Assembly: GCA_002749205.1 (NCBI GenBank)
Contig: PDOP01000017.1
Span: 1-32,614, forward strand
Direction of reading: 5' to 3'
Source of the DNA: Treponema sp.
Lineage (GTDB): Bacteria > Spirochaetota > Spirochaetia > Treponematales > Treponemataceae
Length of the DNA stretch: 32,614 nt
In this document: positions 16,300 through 25,027 of the stretch, piece by piece
Layout of the letters: the number at the start of each line of letters is the position of its first letter
Position numbering within the stretch: position 1 is the stretch's first letter
Made by a program: the position numbers and the translations under genes
The notes under the pieces: model-generated
What the model was told of the DNA's origin: nothing
Databases searched by the model: none
Seen by the model: only the letters and a program-made list of their open reading frames with translations

Positions 16300-18461
16300 G
16301 CCGCTACCCCCGTGTTTTGTATATTCCATAAATCATAATACTTACCGGCTTTGTTAATAAGCTCTGAATGTGTACCTTCTTCAATTATTTTACCTTTGTC
16401 AAAAACAAATATTTTATCACAATGCTCTACGGTAGAAAGTTTATGTGAAATCGTTATAGATGTTTTGTTTTCAAAAAGCATATTTAAATTTCTCATTACA
16501 CTTTGTTCTGTTTCATTATCAAGCCCTGATGTGCCTTCATCTAATATAAACATACCCGGATTTTTAAGTATAACTCTGGCTATTGCAATTCTTTGTCTTT
16601 CTCCGCCTGAAAGGGTTGCCCCCCGCTCACCAACTATAGTGGCATATCTTTCAGGAATTCTTCTGATAAATTTATCTGCCTTTGCCATAATAGATGCCAT
16701 AAATAACTTTTGCATTGAAACATTTGGATTTGCCATTCTAATATTATCTGCGATACTGCCTGAAAACAATAATATTTCTTGTGGCACATAACCAATTTTA
16801 TTTCTAATTGCATCAGTTTTATAATCATCTATATTTTGTCCATCAATTAAAATTTCGCCTTTATCTGCTTTATGAAATTTCATTAAAAGTTTTGCAACGG
16901 TACTTTTTCCTGAACCTGATTCACCTACAAATGCAACTTTACTACCCGCTTTGATTTTTAAGTTAATATTTTTTAATGTTTCTTCTCGTGAGCCATAACA
17001 AAAAGATACATCTTTAAACTCAATATTACCTTCAATATTATCCAGATTTAATTTTTCGGTATTTTCTGTTTCATCTTCTGTTTGTTGGTCAAGAATTTCC
17101 GCCAATCTTTCGGCTGAAGTTTTTGCTTCCTGTAAGTTAGGTTGTAGTGTCAACAATCTAAAAAGCGGACCTAAAAAATATCCGGATAAAATTATAAATG
17201 AAATAAGCTGGCCTAAGCTCATAGTGCCTTTTAATATGTTTATACTTCCAATCCAGTAGATAGCAAGCATACCGCATTTTTCAACAAAATACTGAACACT
17301 GTTTTGTAAATTTTCCATTGAGCGAATATCAATATTTTTACGCGCCGCATTGACAATTGAAAATTCTGCCCTGTCTAAAGCCTGCTCTTCAGCGGCAATG
17401 GATTTTACTGTTTCAATCCCGTTTACCATTTCGACCATACAAGATTGTCTTTCCGCTTCTGCAATCGCTCTAAGTTTTATTTTACGCCTATAAGGTTTAA
17501 CAAATAAAAAAACTATTAAAGCCCCGATTAAAACTGAAGCAATCGATATAAACAATAGTTTTGAACCAAATAAAAATAAAATCCCCCCTCCAAATACAAT
17601 CATTACCGAATCCATAATGATAGATAAAGCCGTTGATGAAATTAAATTTCTAATTCGTGAGCTGTCATACATTCTGGAAAGTATTTCGCCTGTTTTGCGT
17701 TTTGCAAAAAATGACATTGGTAGTTTAACTACATGTGTAAAATAGCTGACCATTAATGTAGTGTCTATCTTATGCCCCATGAATATAAGCAATTGGTTTC
17801 TTGCAAACATTAAAAGTGCCTGAAAACAAATAACACCAAAGAAACCAATTGAAAATACAGTTAATGTTTTTTCTAATCCTGCCCCAAGAACTTCATCAAT
17901 TAAAAATCTAAAATAAAATGCCGCAAGTATTCCAAAAACACTTAAAATTAAACTTGCAATAAATACTTGAATACATATTTTTTTATGTGGTTTTAATAAA
18001 GAAAAAAATCTAAACAAATCATTTTTTGAATTTTCTAAATCAGCAAACTGCTCTGTAGGGCTTAGCATAAAAAAATAGCCAGTCCATAATTTTTGAAACT
18101 CGACAATTTTAATTGTGTCATTGCCATAAGCAGGATCCATAATTTCAACAAGCCCTGATTTTTTATCAAACTTGTTGGCTACAATATAATGCTCTGTAGA
18201 TGTTTTTTTTGTATGAGCAATAAACGGATAAGAAATGCCGTCTGCAATTTCTTTTTTATCTGAAAATACTGCACGGCAATTGAAGCCTAATTTTGCGGCA
18301 GTTTTTACTAAACCTAATCCCAAAGTTCCACTTCTGTCCGTTTGCGCCAAACTACGAATTCTTTTTAATGATATTCGCTTTCCATAATGCCTTGCTACTG
18401 ACGAAATACATGCAACTGCACAATCAGTTTCGTCTTTTTGCAATATTACTTTTCCAATCAT
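16296..18461 (-). CDS. C39-peptidase-containing ABC exporter (PCAT; bacteriocin/double-Gly leader type)
   Basis: 721-aa inner-membrane ATPase that removes a double-glycine leader and exports the peptide. The N-terminal C39 domain is complete: Gln8, catalytic Cys14 in ETDCAVAC, His91 in EHYIVANK and Asp109 in DPAYG. Six transmembrane helices follow (about 150-440). The nucleotide-binding domain carries GESGSGKST, the Q-loop Y-V-P-Q, signature LSGGERQR and Walker B F-I-L-D-E-G-T-S-G-L-D, so it should be active. The ATG at 18461 is chosen because GGAGG precedes it; the upstream ATG has none. It is first in an ATGA-coupled operon with HlyD and TolC. No double-Gly precursor gene was found nearby. 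Lactococcin- and colicin V-type exporters are the closest style. Confidence 0.92.
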   Translation of the reverse strand: MIGKVILQKDETDCAVACISSVARHYGKRISLKRIRSLAQTDRSGTLGLGLVKTAAKLGFNCRAVFSDKKEIADGISYPFIAHTKKTSTEHYIVANKFDKKSGLVEIMDPAYGNDTIKIVEFQKLWTGYFFMLSPTEQFADLENSKNDLFRFFSLLKPHKKICIQVFIASLILSVFGILAAFYFRFLIDEVLGAGLEKTLTVFSIGFFGVICFQALLMFARNQLLIFMGHKIDTTLMVSYFTHVVKLPMSFFAKRKTGEILSRMYDSSRIRNLISSTALSIIMDSVMIVFGGGILFLFGSKLLFISIASVLIGALIVFLFVKPYRRKIKLRAIAEAERQSCMVEMVNGIETVKSIAAEEQALDRAEFSIVNAARKNIDIRSMENLQNSVQYFVEKCGMLAIYWIGSINILKGTMSLGQLISFIILSGYFLGPLFRLLTLQPNLQEAKTSAERLAEILDQQTEDETENTEKLNLDNIEGNIEFKDVSFCYGSREETLKNINLKIKAGSKVAFVGESGSGKSTVAKLLMKFHKADKGEILIDGQNIDDYKTDAIRNKIGYVPQEILLFSGSIADNIRMANPNVSMQKLFMASIMAKADKFIRRIPERYATIVGERGATLSGGERQRIAIARVILKNPGMFILDEGTSGLDNETEQSVMRNLNMLFENKTSITISHKLSTVEHCDKIFVFDKGKIIEEGTHSELINKAGKYYDLWNIQNTGVAA

Positions 18462-18594
18462 TTTGACCTCCATTATAAATATACAGAAAAAAAATAAAAA
18501 TGGTATCGGTACTTGAATTATTTTTTAAAATTAAAAAGAAAAAAAATTAAACAAAATGGTTTAGATGCGTAAATATTTTCAGAATACCGGCGTG

Positions 18595-18735
18595 ATTGAC
18601 AGTACGCTTAACCTGATTTTAAGTTTGCCGTTATCCTTTCGCTCGATTAAATAAAACAAAAAGACCTTTGCACGGAGTAAAAAGCGTCTATTGTATTTTA
18701 AGAAAAGAGCGAAAGATTTAAGGCGAACGCGGGTT
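18595..18735 (+). repeat. Structured intergenic element, copy E
   Basis: Begins AATACCGG with CGCTTAACCTGATTTT. The outer stem GTTTGCC (18623-18629) / GGCGAAC (18722-18728) has one U-G wobble that only pairs in plus-strand RNA. The conserved TTATCC / AGATTTA loop follows. The inner stem CTTTCGCTC (18636-18644) / GAGCGAAAG (18707-18715) is a perfect 9 bp, then GATT, and the apical stem is AGAC (18662-18665) / GTCT (18686-18689). It ends GCGGGTTGG. This is the one copy not followed by a co-directional promoter: the next gene on its right ends toward it. Confidence 0.85.
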
Positions 18736-18741
18736 GGTGCT

Positions 18742-19362
18742 TTAGCACAAATTTTTATTTTTTAAATTTAAATAAAAAGAATAAATTATTTCCATGCTAA
18801 ATAAAATTCCCGGAAATAAAAAAAGCGATAAAACCGAAAGAAGTATAAATAAAAAAGTTAGTACCAAAAGAAGCGTGGTGATAATTGGGTGGTAAATAAA
18901 AAGTTTAAAGCTGTTTTGAAGGGTTTTAAAATTGAGAGGAGAGGTGTTGGAAAGTTGAGGAAGCGTCCAAAGAGCAGTGTTTTGCAAAATAAAAAAAATA
19001 AAGATAATGAAAAATGCAATTAAATTATGTCCGGTGTTAAGAGCTTGGCGAAATGTATAATGAAGCAACACAGTTGTCGTAAATTCAAAAATTGAAAACA
19101 GGAAGGCTTTTTTTAAAAGTAATGAAGAAAAATGAGGAGTGGTTTTTTGAGTGAAGATTTTAAATAAGGGCAATGTGAAGAAGAATATTATAAATAAATG
19201 AAGCATTTTTAATAGTTGTGTAAGTTGATTTGAAAAACGAGTTATTGAAAAAAGAAAATAAAATGTAAGGTATAAAATTATAAATACGAAATTTAAAAGA
19301 AGCATTTTTTTTAAGTGCTTTAGGCAGTACGTTATAGCCTGTTTAGATGTTTCCAAAATCAT
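18742..19362 (-). CDS. Unrecognised polytopic membrane protein
   Basis: 206 aa of very hydrophobic sequence with about five or six predicted membrane helices (near residues 20-40, 50-65, 85-105, 112-135, 160-190). Loops are short and basic (K-H-L-K-K, the Q-K-T-T-P-H region, K-N-K). I recognise no conserved motif. It is a single gene, divergent from the Bmp transporter operon. The start at 19362 has no Shine-Dalgarno sequence and lies 10 nt after a possible TATGCT -10 box. A start at the second Met (MLLLNF) is possible. The stop codon falls within the hairpin at the end of element copy E, suggesting the element abuts or replaced the original 3' end. Confidence 0.6.
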   Translation of the reverse strand: MILETSKQAITYCLKHLKKMLLLNFVFIILYLTFYFLFSITRFSNQLTQLLKMLHLFIIFFFTLPLFKIFTQKTTPHFSSLLLKKAFLFSIFEFTTTVLLHYTFRQALNTGHNLIAFFIIFIFFILQNTALWTLPQLSNTSPLNFKTLQNSFKLFIYHPIITTLLLVLTFLFILLSVLSLFLFPGILFSMEIIYSFYLNLKNKNLC

Positions 19363-19391
19363 AATTTATACTAGCATAAAAAAAGAGTTTA

Positions 19392-19400
19392 TGCTATAAT
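19392..19400 (+). promoter_or_regulatory. Predicted extended -10 promoter of the Bmp-type transporter operon
   Basis: TGCTATAAT (TG at 19392-19393, TATAAT at 19395-19400) with no recognisable -35 box, as for extended -10 promoters. The leader would be about 40 nt and contains the TGGAGG ribosome site. That is too short for an FMN riboswitch. Confidence 0.5.
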
Positions 19401-19445
19401 CACGAAAAATATTATTTAGTGTGTAAAGATTTATGTGGAGGAAAA

Positions 19446-20495
19446 ATGCACATTTTTAAAAATTTAACTTTGAGGCTTTTGCTTATAGCTGTAATAGGCA
19501 GCCTTTTTATAATGTCATGCAATAGTAAAAATAAAGGCTCTGAAAATAAAACAGAGATTTTACTTTTTATTCCGGGTGAAAGAAATAGCGGCAATATTTA
19601 TGATACGCTTGCAACGGGAGTTGAGCGAGCCGTTGAAGAAGCCAAAAAAAACAATAAGCCAGTTTCGCTGACTGTTGTTGAAGCAGGACTGAGCCAGTCG
19701 CTTTGGCTTGATAAACTTACGGCAGTTACTGCAGAAGAGAAGTATGATTTAATAATTTCGTCTAATCCGTCTCTTCCTGACCTGATTAAGATTGTATTAG
19801 AACAATTTCCAAATCAACAATTTTTGGTGTTTGACGCTTTTTCAAATGGGATGCCACAAATTACAAGTTTTAATTATAATCAACATGAACAAGCTTATGT
19901 GTCAGGGTTTATTTCCGCTCTTGTTACCACAAGCAAAATGAAATATGCAAATGATAAAATAAAAATCGGTTTGATTGCAGGGCAAGAATACCCTGTGATG
20001 AATGAAATAATTTTACCGGCGTATATTGAAGGTGCTAAAGCAGTTCACCCTGAAATAGAAGTTGATTTCCGAATTGTCGGTAATTGGTACGATGCTTCAA
20101 AGGGATACCGGCTTGCACAAACAATGTATGCCAACGGTTGTGATGTTATTATGCCAATTGCCGGCGGTGCAAATCAGGGGGTTGTAAGTTGTGCAACAGA
20201 TTTAGGTTTTTATATTTCATGGTTTGATGCAAACGGATATAATAAAGCAAAAGGTTATGTTATCGGCTCGTCAACTATAGATCAAGATAAGCTGGCATTT
20301 GAGCAAACTTTGAAGTTTATTAATGGCACAATGAAAAAAGGATTACATACAACCCTAACAATGGCTGATGGCTATGTTAGATTTATAGAAGACGATCCTG
20401 TTTTTATATCAACAGTACCTGAAGACATTCGCAAACTGCAAAGTAATATGATAAAAAAAATACTTTCAGGTGAATTAAAATTATCGGTAGACTAA
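19446..20495 (+). CDS. Bmp/PnrA-family substrate-binding lipoprotein (RfuA-like)
   Basis: 349-aa extracytoplasmic binding lipoprotein with a hydrophobic signal and lipobox I-M-S-C, lipidated Cys25. It has the Bmp fold pattern: an L-F-I-P-G first strand, G-V-E-R-A-V-E-E helix, F-P-N-Q-Q-F-L-V-F-D-A, Q-A-Y-V-S-G-F, G-L-I-A-G-Q-E, and I-M-P-I-A-G-G-A-N-Q-G-V. It lacks the D-D-K-S-F-N-Q signature of the purine-binding PnrA/TmpC. That, plus the gene order binding protein-ATPase-permease-permease, leans toward the riboflavin transporter RfuABCD, though nucleosides remain possible. The ATG at 19446 after TGGAGGAAAA is chosen over a GTG nine codons upstream. The downstream ATPase starts one base after its stop. 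Confidence 0.8.
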   Translation: MHIFKNLTLRLLLIAVIGSLFIMSCNSKNKGSENKTEILLFIPGERNSGNIYDTLATGVERAVEEAKKNNKPVSLTVVEAGLSQSLWLDKLTAVTAEEKYDLIISSNPSLPDLIKIVLEQFPNQQFLVFDAFSNGMPQITSFNYNQHEQAYVSGFISALVTTSKMKYANDKIKIGLIAGQEYPVMNEIILPAYIEGAKAVHPEIEVDFRIVGNWYDASKGYRLAQTMYANGCDVIMPIAGGANQGVVSCATDLGFYISWFDANGYNKAKGYVIGSSTIDQDKLAFEQTLKFINGTMKKGLHTTLTMADGYVRFIEDDPVFISTVPEDIRKLQSNMIKKILSGELKLSVD

Positions 20496-20496
20496 T

Positions 20497-21972
20497 TTGA
20501 GTTTAGAAACAATAGAATTAAAAAACATAACAAAAATTTTCTCAAATAAAAAGGTGTTGGACGATTTTAGTATGACTTTCAATAAAGGGAAGATATATGC
20601 TTTATTTGGAGAAAATGGAGCAGGAAAATCGACATTAGTAAAAATTTTAACAGGTCTTGTAGAAAAAACTAAGGGGACAATAAAATTAAATTCAAATGAG
20701 GTTAGTTTTAAATCACCTTATGATGCTATTAACTGTGGCATTGGAATTATACACCAAAACCCGTATTTACTTGAAGATGCTACTGTATTTGAAAATATTG
20801 TAATAGGCGTAAACACTCCAAAAAAACTTTTTTTCAATTTCAAAAAATTCAAAACTAAAATTAAATCACTAATGGATTTATTAAGTGTGGAACTAAATTT
20901 AGATGCTAAAGTCAATACCTTAACAATGGAAAAAAAGTTTTATACCGCATTTATCGCCGTGATGTTTAACAATCCTGATTTTATAATTTTTGATGAGCCG
21001 TTACAAGATTTTTCCAATGAAATAAAGCTAAACTTTTTCGACAAACTGAAAGAATTAACTCTTTCAAATAAACTTGGAATTATTTTTATTACTCACAAGT
21101 TAAATGAGATTTTGAAATTTGTCGATTATGTTTCGGTTTTAAAAAAAGGCAGGCTTATAAAAACTTTTCCGGCAATATCAAAAGACGAAATTCAGACTTT
21201 AATAACAGAGCCTGCAAAAATAAATCAGTTACATCAGGATATTCTAAAACCTGTTCCGGCGCTTATAATCCAAAATTTTACTGTATCAAATTATTTAGAT
21301 ATTCAAAGTAAAAATAAAACAATAAGCATATCATTAAAAGCATATAAAAAAAATATTACAACAATTAGTATTTCTTCGGATAGTGAATTTCATATAATAG
21401 AAAATATGTTTTTTGGTACATTACCCGAAAAATATAAAAACCAAGCTACCGGCACAATAAAATTTTTGAATAACAATGTTAAAAGAAAAACTATTAATGC
21501 AAATCATATCACTCCTAAAATTTTAAGACAAAACAATGTTGCCTTAATTCCTGCAGACAGATACTTTAAAGGCTCAAATCCTAAACTTACAATTTATGAA
21601 ATGCTTATATCAAACAACTGTAACACATTTTTTCTGAACAGATCAAAAAAAATTGAAATATGTAAAAATATTTTATCCGAGCAAAAAATTGATGCAACTC
21701 CAAACATGCCGGTAGCAACACTTTCAGGAGGTGAATTACAAAGGTTAATTTTGGCAAGGGAATTATATTCCAATCCGGATATTTTGATTTTATCAAGACC
21801 GGAACAGGGTTTAGATTCTGAAAAAAAAGAGCATTTAAAAATAATTCTAAAAAAACAAAAAGAAATGAATACAAGTATTATTATTTTAACCGGATTTTCT
21901 GAAGATAATATTCTAAAAGATATTTTTGATAAAAACTATTTATACAAAAACGGGAGGCTTTGTGAAATTTAA
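20497..21972 (+). CDS. ABC transporter ATPase, two fused NBDs (RfuB/YufO-like)
   Basis: 491 aa with two ATPase domains in one chain, powering the Bmp-type importer. It starts at TTG, one base after the upstream stop, without a nearby Shine-Dalgarno sequence. Translational coupling is likely; the first ATG would delete part of the first domain. NBD1 keeps Walker A GENGAGKST (38-46) and Walker B F-I-I-F-D-E-P, but its signature is degenerate (L-T-M-E-K-K instead of L-S-G-G-E). NBD2 has lost Walker A (S-S-D-S-E-F-H region) but keeps LSGGELQR and I-L-I-L-S-R-P-E-Q-G-L-D. Because each site joins one domain's Walker A with the other's signature, one composite site is intact and one is dead. Confidence 0.88.
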   Translation: MSLETIELKNITKIFSNKKVLDDFSMTFNKGKIYALFGENGAGKSTLVKILTGLVEKTKGTIKLNSNEVSFKSPYDAINCGIGIIHQNPYLLEDATVFENIVIGVNTPKKLFFNFKKFKTKIKSLMDLLSVELNLDAKVNTLTMEKKFYTAFIAVMFNNPDFIIFDEPLQDFSNEIKLNFFDKLKELTLSNKLGIIFITHKLNEILKFVDYVSVLKKGRLIKTFPAISKDEIQTLITEPAKINQLHQDILKPVPALIIQNFTVSNYLDIQSKNKTISISLKAYKKNITTISISSDSEFHIIENMFFGTLPEKYKNQATGTIKFLNNNVKRKTINANHITPKILRQNNVALIPADRYFKGSNPKLTIYEMLISNNCNTFFLNRSKKIEICKNILSEQKIDATPNMPVATLSGGELQRLILARELYSNPDILILSRPEQGLDSEKKEHLKIILKKQKEMNTSIIILTGFSEDNILKDIFDKNYLYKNGRLCEI

Positions 21973-22972
21973 AATTAATGCCGTAATTGCTTTTTTAACA
22001 GGACTCCTGCTAATATCATTGTTAATTGTATTTACATCGGACACGCCCTTTTCATCATTATATCATTTTTTTTCAAAGCCTTTTACATCTAAATGGCATT
22101 TTGGTAATATGCTTAATCATTTTGCCATGCTGTTATTTGCCGGTTGTGGAGCTTTTTTTGCATTTCAAACTCAAAACTTAAATTTAGGCGGGGAAGGACA
22201 AATATATATTTCAGGATTACTTACGGCATTGTTATTCAAAACATCGTGGCAAATACCTGCCCCACTACAATTCTCTGTGGTGCTCATCATAATTTGTGTA
22301 ATTTCAGGCTTTATCGGATTTATTTCAGGTTATTTAAAAATGAAATACAATATTACAGAAATACTCACAAGTTTTTTAATTTCATCAGCAATACTTCCTG
22401 TTACGGATTATTTGATTAGTAATCCATTGAGAGATAACACTTCTAACCTTCTTGGAACAGCTCCAATTAACGAAAGTTTCAGATTAACCAAAATTTTTCC
22501 GCCCTCTAATTTAAGCCCTTCATTTTTTATTGCAATCTTAATTACAGTCATGCTTAGCGTTTTATTAAATTATACACGCTTTGGGTATAAACTAAAAACA
22601 TCGGGTATTGCCCCTGAATTCGCACAGTTAGCAGGATTTAATTATAAATTTACACCGGTTGTCGGAATGAGCGTATCGGCTATGCTCTACGGAATGGCGG
22701 GATTTTTTGCAATCACCGGAACTTGGTCAATATGTCATTTAGGCTTTTCAAACGGAATGGGCTGGAGCGGTTTAGCTATAGGTTTAATGTCAGGCTCAAG
22801 TTTTTATTCTGTAATACCGGCAACATTTATATACGCATGGATTGACTCAGCGGCATCTGCAGGAATATTAAGCGGTCTATTTAAGTTTAACACTGCAATA
22901 TTCTTACAAGCAGTTATACTTTTAATCATTTCTGCAAAGCTATTTTCAAGGAAGGAAAAATGCAAACATTAA
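21962..22972 (+). CDS. ABC transporter permease 1 (RfuC/YufP-like)
   Basis: 336-aa inner-membrane permease of the BPD_transp_2 class, with about nine or ten helices. It contains the conserved N-L-G-G-E-G-Q-I-Y-I-S-G loop after the third helix. The G-L-A-I-G-L-M-S-G-S cluster near the C-terminus is also typical of nucleoside/riboflavin/sugar permeases. The GTG at 21962 is chosen because GGGAGG lies just upstream. The upstream TTG start has no ribosome site and would extend the overlap. The gene overlaps the ATPase by 11 nt and the next permease by 13 nt, so the operon is tightly coupled. Confidence 0.88.
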   Translation: MKFKINAVIAFLTGLLLISLLIVFTSDTPFSSLYHFFSKPFTSKWHFGNMLNHFAMLLFAGCGAFFAFQTQNLNLGGEGQIYISGLLTALLFKTSWQIPAPLQFSVVLIIICVISGFIGFISGYLKMKYNITEILTSFLISSAILPVTDYLISNPLRDNTSNLLGTAPINESFRLTKIFPPSNLSPSFFIAILITVMLSVLLNYTRFGYKLKTSGIAPEFAQLAGFNYKFTPVVGMSVSAMLYGMAGFFAITGTWSICHLGFSNGMGWSGLAIGLMSGSSFYSVIPATFIYAWIDSAASAGILSGLFKFNTAIFLQAVILLIISAKLFSRKEKCKH

Positions 22973-23808
22973 TTCTTATTCTTAAAATTTCAAGTCCACT
23001 ATTATTTGCCACACTTGCAGCATTGGTTACAGAATATGCCGGAGTTCTTGCTATTTTTATCGAAGGGATAATTAACTTATCAGCATTTCTATTTGTAACA
23101 TTTACTATTTTAACAGGCAACTTACTTTTAGGAATGATACTTTCGAATATAACATCAATACTGTTTATTTTTATATTGGCTGTATTCACACATAAAACAA
23201 AGGCGAATCCCTTTTTAGTCGGATTATCTATTAATCTATTTTCAGCAGGAATAATCATGTTTTTAAAAATACTGTTATTCAAAAATAATACGGTCATTTC
23301 TTTCAATAACTTTTCTTCAACCACAAACATACAACCATTTAACAGCATTATACCCACACTGATTGCCTGTGCTTTTGCGACAATAATTTTTATTTTTACG
23401 CAATACTCGTATCAAGGAATAAAATTAAAATATTCAGGAACAAACCCGGAAACATTCTTGGTACGTGGTAACAACCCTGCCAAATATAAAATAGTATCGT
23501 GGATAATTGGGACATTCCTGGCATCATCTGCGGGAATAACTATGGCATTAAACCTCGCCGCATACAGTCCCAATATAAGTTCGGGAACCGGCTGGATAGC
23601 TTTGGTTGCAATTTTTCTTGGATATAAAAATGCACTATTATGTATTCCTGCGGTGATAATTTTTTCTGCGGCTCAGTATTATACAAACATACTTCAAACC
23701 GCCTCTATTATTCCAAAAAGCATAATCCTTGCTCTACCGTATATTTTCGCACTGTTTATTTTTACGCTTACACAAATATTACAAAATAAAGCGAGTAAAA
23801 AAAACTAA
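22960..23808 (+). CDS. ABC transporter permease 2 (RfuD/YufQ-like)
   Basis: 282-aa second permease of the same importer, with about eight membrane helices. The N-terminal T-E-Y-A-G-V-L-A-I-F-I-E-G-I-I-N-L is the family's typical first loop and helix. G-T-G-W-I-A-L-V-A-I-F-L-G matches the C-terminal conserved helix. AGGAAGGA precedes the ATG, inside the end of permease 1. The stop lies 6 bp from the stop of the convergent aldolase gene, with no hairpin between, so the two transcripts probably overlap. Confidence 0.88.
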   Translation: MQTLILILKISSPLLFATLAALVTEYAGVLAIFIEGIINLSAFLFVTFTILTGNLLLGMILSNITSILFIFILAVFTHKTKANPFLVGLSINLFSAGIIMFLKILLFKNNTVISFNNFSSTTNIQPFNSIIPTLIACAFATIIFIFTQYSYQGIKLKYSGTNPETFLVRGNNPAKYKIVSWIIGTFLASSAGITMALNLAAYSPNISSGTGWIALVAIFLGYKNALLCIPAVIIFSAAQYYTNILQTASIIPKSIILALPYIFALFIFTLTQILQNKASKKN

Positions 23809-23814
23809 GAGCCT

Positions 23815-24882
23815 TTAATTTTTTGCCGTTGCAAGTTTTGAATAACCACTAAGATAATCTTCTCTTGTTGCAATTGCCGCAGAAATAGGTAAAGGATTAC
23901 TTTCGGTTACATGCTCAGAAAAAAGACAAATCAAAGCATTCTTTTCGGTTATCTCACAAATAGCCTCAACATCATACTCGCTATTTGCAACGGCAATACA
24001 GCCGCCTCTTTTATTCATAACCATATTGTTTTTTCCAAAGATGTAATCATCGCCCATGAAAGTACACCGAACACCGGCAATTTGGGCAAAGTCATCTACA
24101 AAAATCGGCAATTTAAATTTAAAATTCGGCAATAATGAAATACCCAAAATGTGAGGTTTATTTGAAAAAGCTAAAACTTCATATTCTCTATTAGCGTTAA
24201 AAATACAATCGGCAAGATTTGAATGAGGTTTATTTCGATATTCTATTTTAATACTTGATTTACTTTCGTCAAAAGGCAACCTACCGCCTGAAATTCTGTC
24301 TATAATTTCAAGACACACCTTTTCAATCCTTAAAGCAATTTCAAAACAATCATCTTTATTTTCAGCAAAAAATATCGCACCATGATTTGCCATTAAAACC
24401 CCGCCCATGTTTCCAAGTCTAACGGCTTTTTCGCAAACATTATCGGCAAGCTCCTTAGTTCCGGAAGGTGCATATTTTGAAATTGGAATTAAACCGCCTG
24501 CAAACTCAGGTAATTTTTCAGCCATATCATGCTTATTTAAATCTACAAATTCAGGGAATATACTCAATACTGTTGCCGCCAATTGATGTGTGTGTATTAT
24601 AAAATTAACTTCAGGTTTTGCTTTATATATACCGGCGTGCATGGCGGTTTCTGAAGAAGGTTTAACATCACCCGAATAGCTCAAATCATGCAGATTTATT
24701 TCAACAATCTGTTCAGGCGTAAGATATTTATAAGGCAAACCGCTTGGAGTAATTAAAAAAGACGACTCATCTATTCTTGAACTTACATTACCCCATGTGC
24801 GGGTAATAAGAGCATGAGCGACAAGTTTATTTCCGGCATCAATCACGCATTGTTTTTTTTGCTCTAATTTAGTTTTATTCAT
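23815..24882 (-). CDS. Class II aldolase/adducin family protein with degenerate second domain
   Basis: 355 aa. Residues about 1-205 form a full class II aldolase domain: G-N-V-S-S-R, T-P-S-G-L-P-Y (phosphate loop), Glu78 in S-S-E-T-A-M-H, the zinc ligands His97 and His99 in IIHTHQ, and His167 in MANHGA. This places it with L-fuculose/L-ribulose-phosphate aldolases and epimerases and related enzymes. Residues about 230-350 repeat the fold weakly (F-V-D-D-F-A-Q-I-A-G, N-K-R-G-G-C-I-A-V-A-N, E-Y-D-V-E-A-I-C-E-I) without the zinc histidines. A tandem active/degenerate pair is probable. The ATG at 24882 follows GGGGGTG; upstream in-frame ATGs would run into a repeat. The substrate is unknown. Confidence 0.85.
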   Translation of the reverse strand: MNKTKLEQKKQCVIDAGNKLVAHALITRTWGNVSSRIDESSFLITPSGLPYKYLTPEQIVEINLHDLSYSGDVKPSSETAMHAGIYKAKPEVNFIIHTHQLAATVLSIFPEFVDLNKHDMAEKLPEFAGGLIPISKYAPSGTKELADNVCEKAVRLGNMGGVLMANHGAIFFAENKDDCFEIALRIEKVCLEIIDRISGGRLPFDESKSSIKIEYRNKPHSNLADCIFNANREYEVLAFSNKPHILGISLLPNFKFKLPIFVDDFAQIAGVRCTFMGDDYIFGKNNMVMNKRGGCIAVANSEYDVEAICEITEKNALICLFSEHVTESNPLPISAAIATREDYLSGYSKLATAKN

Positions 24883-24922
24883 TGACACCCCCAAATAAAG
24901 CATCTGACGCTTAAACCAATAT

Positions 24923-24965
24923 ATGAGGAAATTGCAAAAGTAACCGACTTTTACAAATGGCTCAT
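24923..24965. repeat. TTGCAAAAG inverted-repeat element, short copy
   Basis: ATGAGGAAATTGCAAAAGT (24923-24941), 5-nt loop, ACTTTTACAAATGGCTCAT (24947-24965): a 43-bp imperfect hairpin. Its right half matches the right end of 13595-13716 and its left half the left end of 32396. It sits about 40 bp upstream of the aldolase start, probably within its promoter region. Confidence 0.75.
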
Positions 24966-25027
24966 ACAGTAAGTATATCACTATTTAGGATTATTTTCAA
25001 TTAAACAAGAAAGTGAATTATAAAAAC

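Noticed and set aside
16634..16828. ORFs on either strand inside the exporter ATPase domain
   Set aside because: Shadows of a conserved, clearly functional nucleotide-binding domain.
18462..18594. Double-Gly precursor peptide gene upstream of the C39 exporter
   Set aside because: Both strands read; only short AT-rich frames with no leader motif or ribosome site.
19401..19445. FMN riboswitch upstream of the possible riboflavin transporter
   Set aside because: The leader is about 40 nt, too short, and shows no RFN-type conserved stems.
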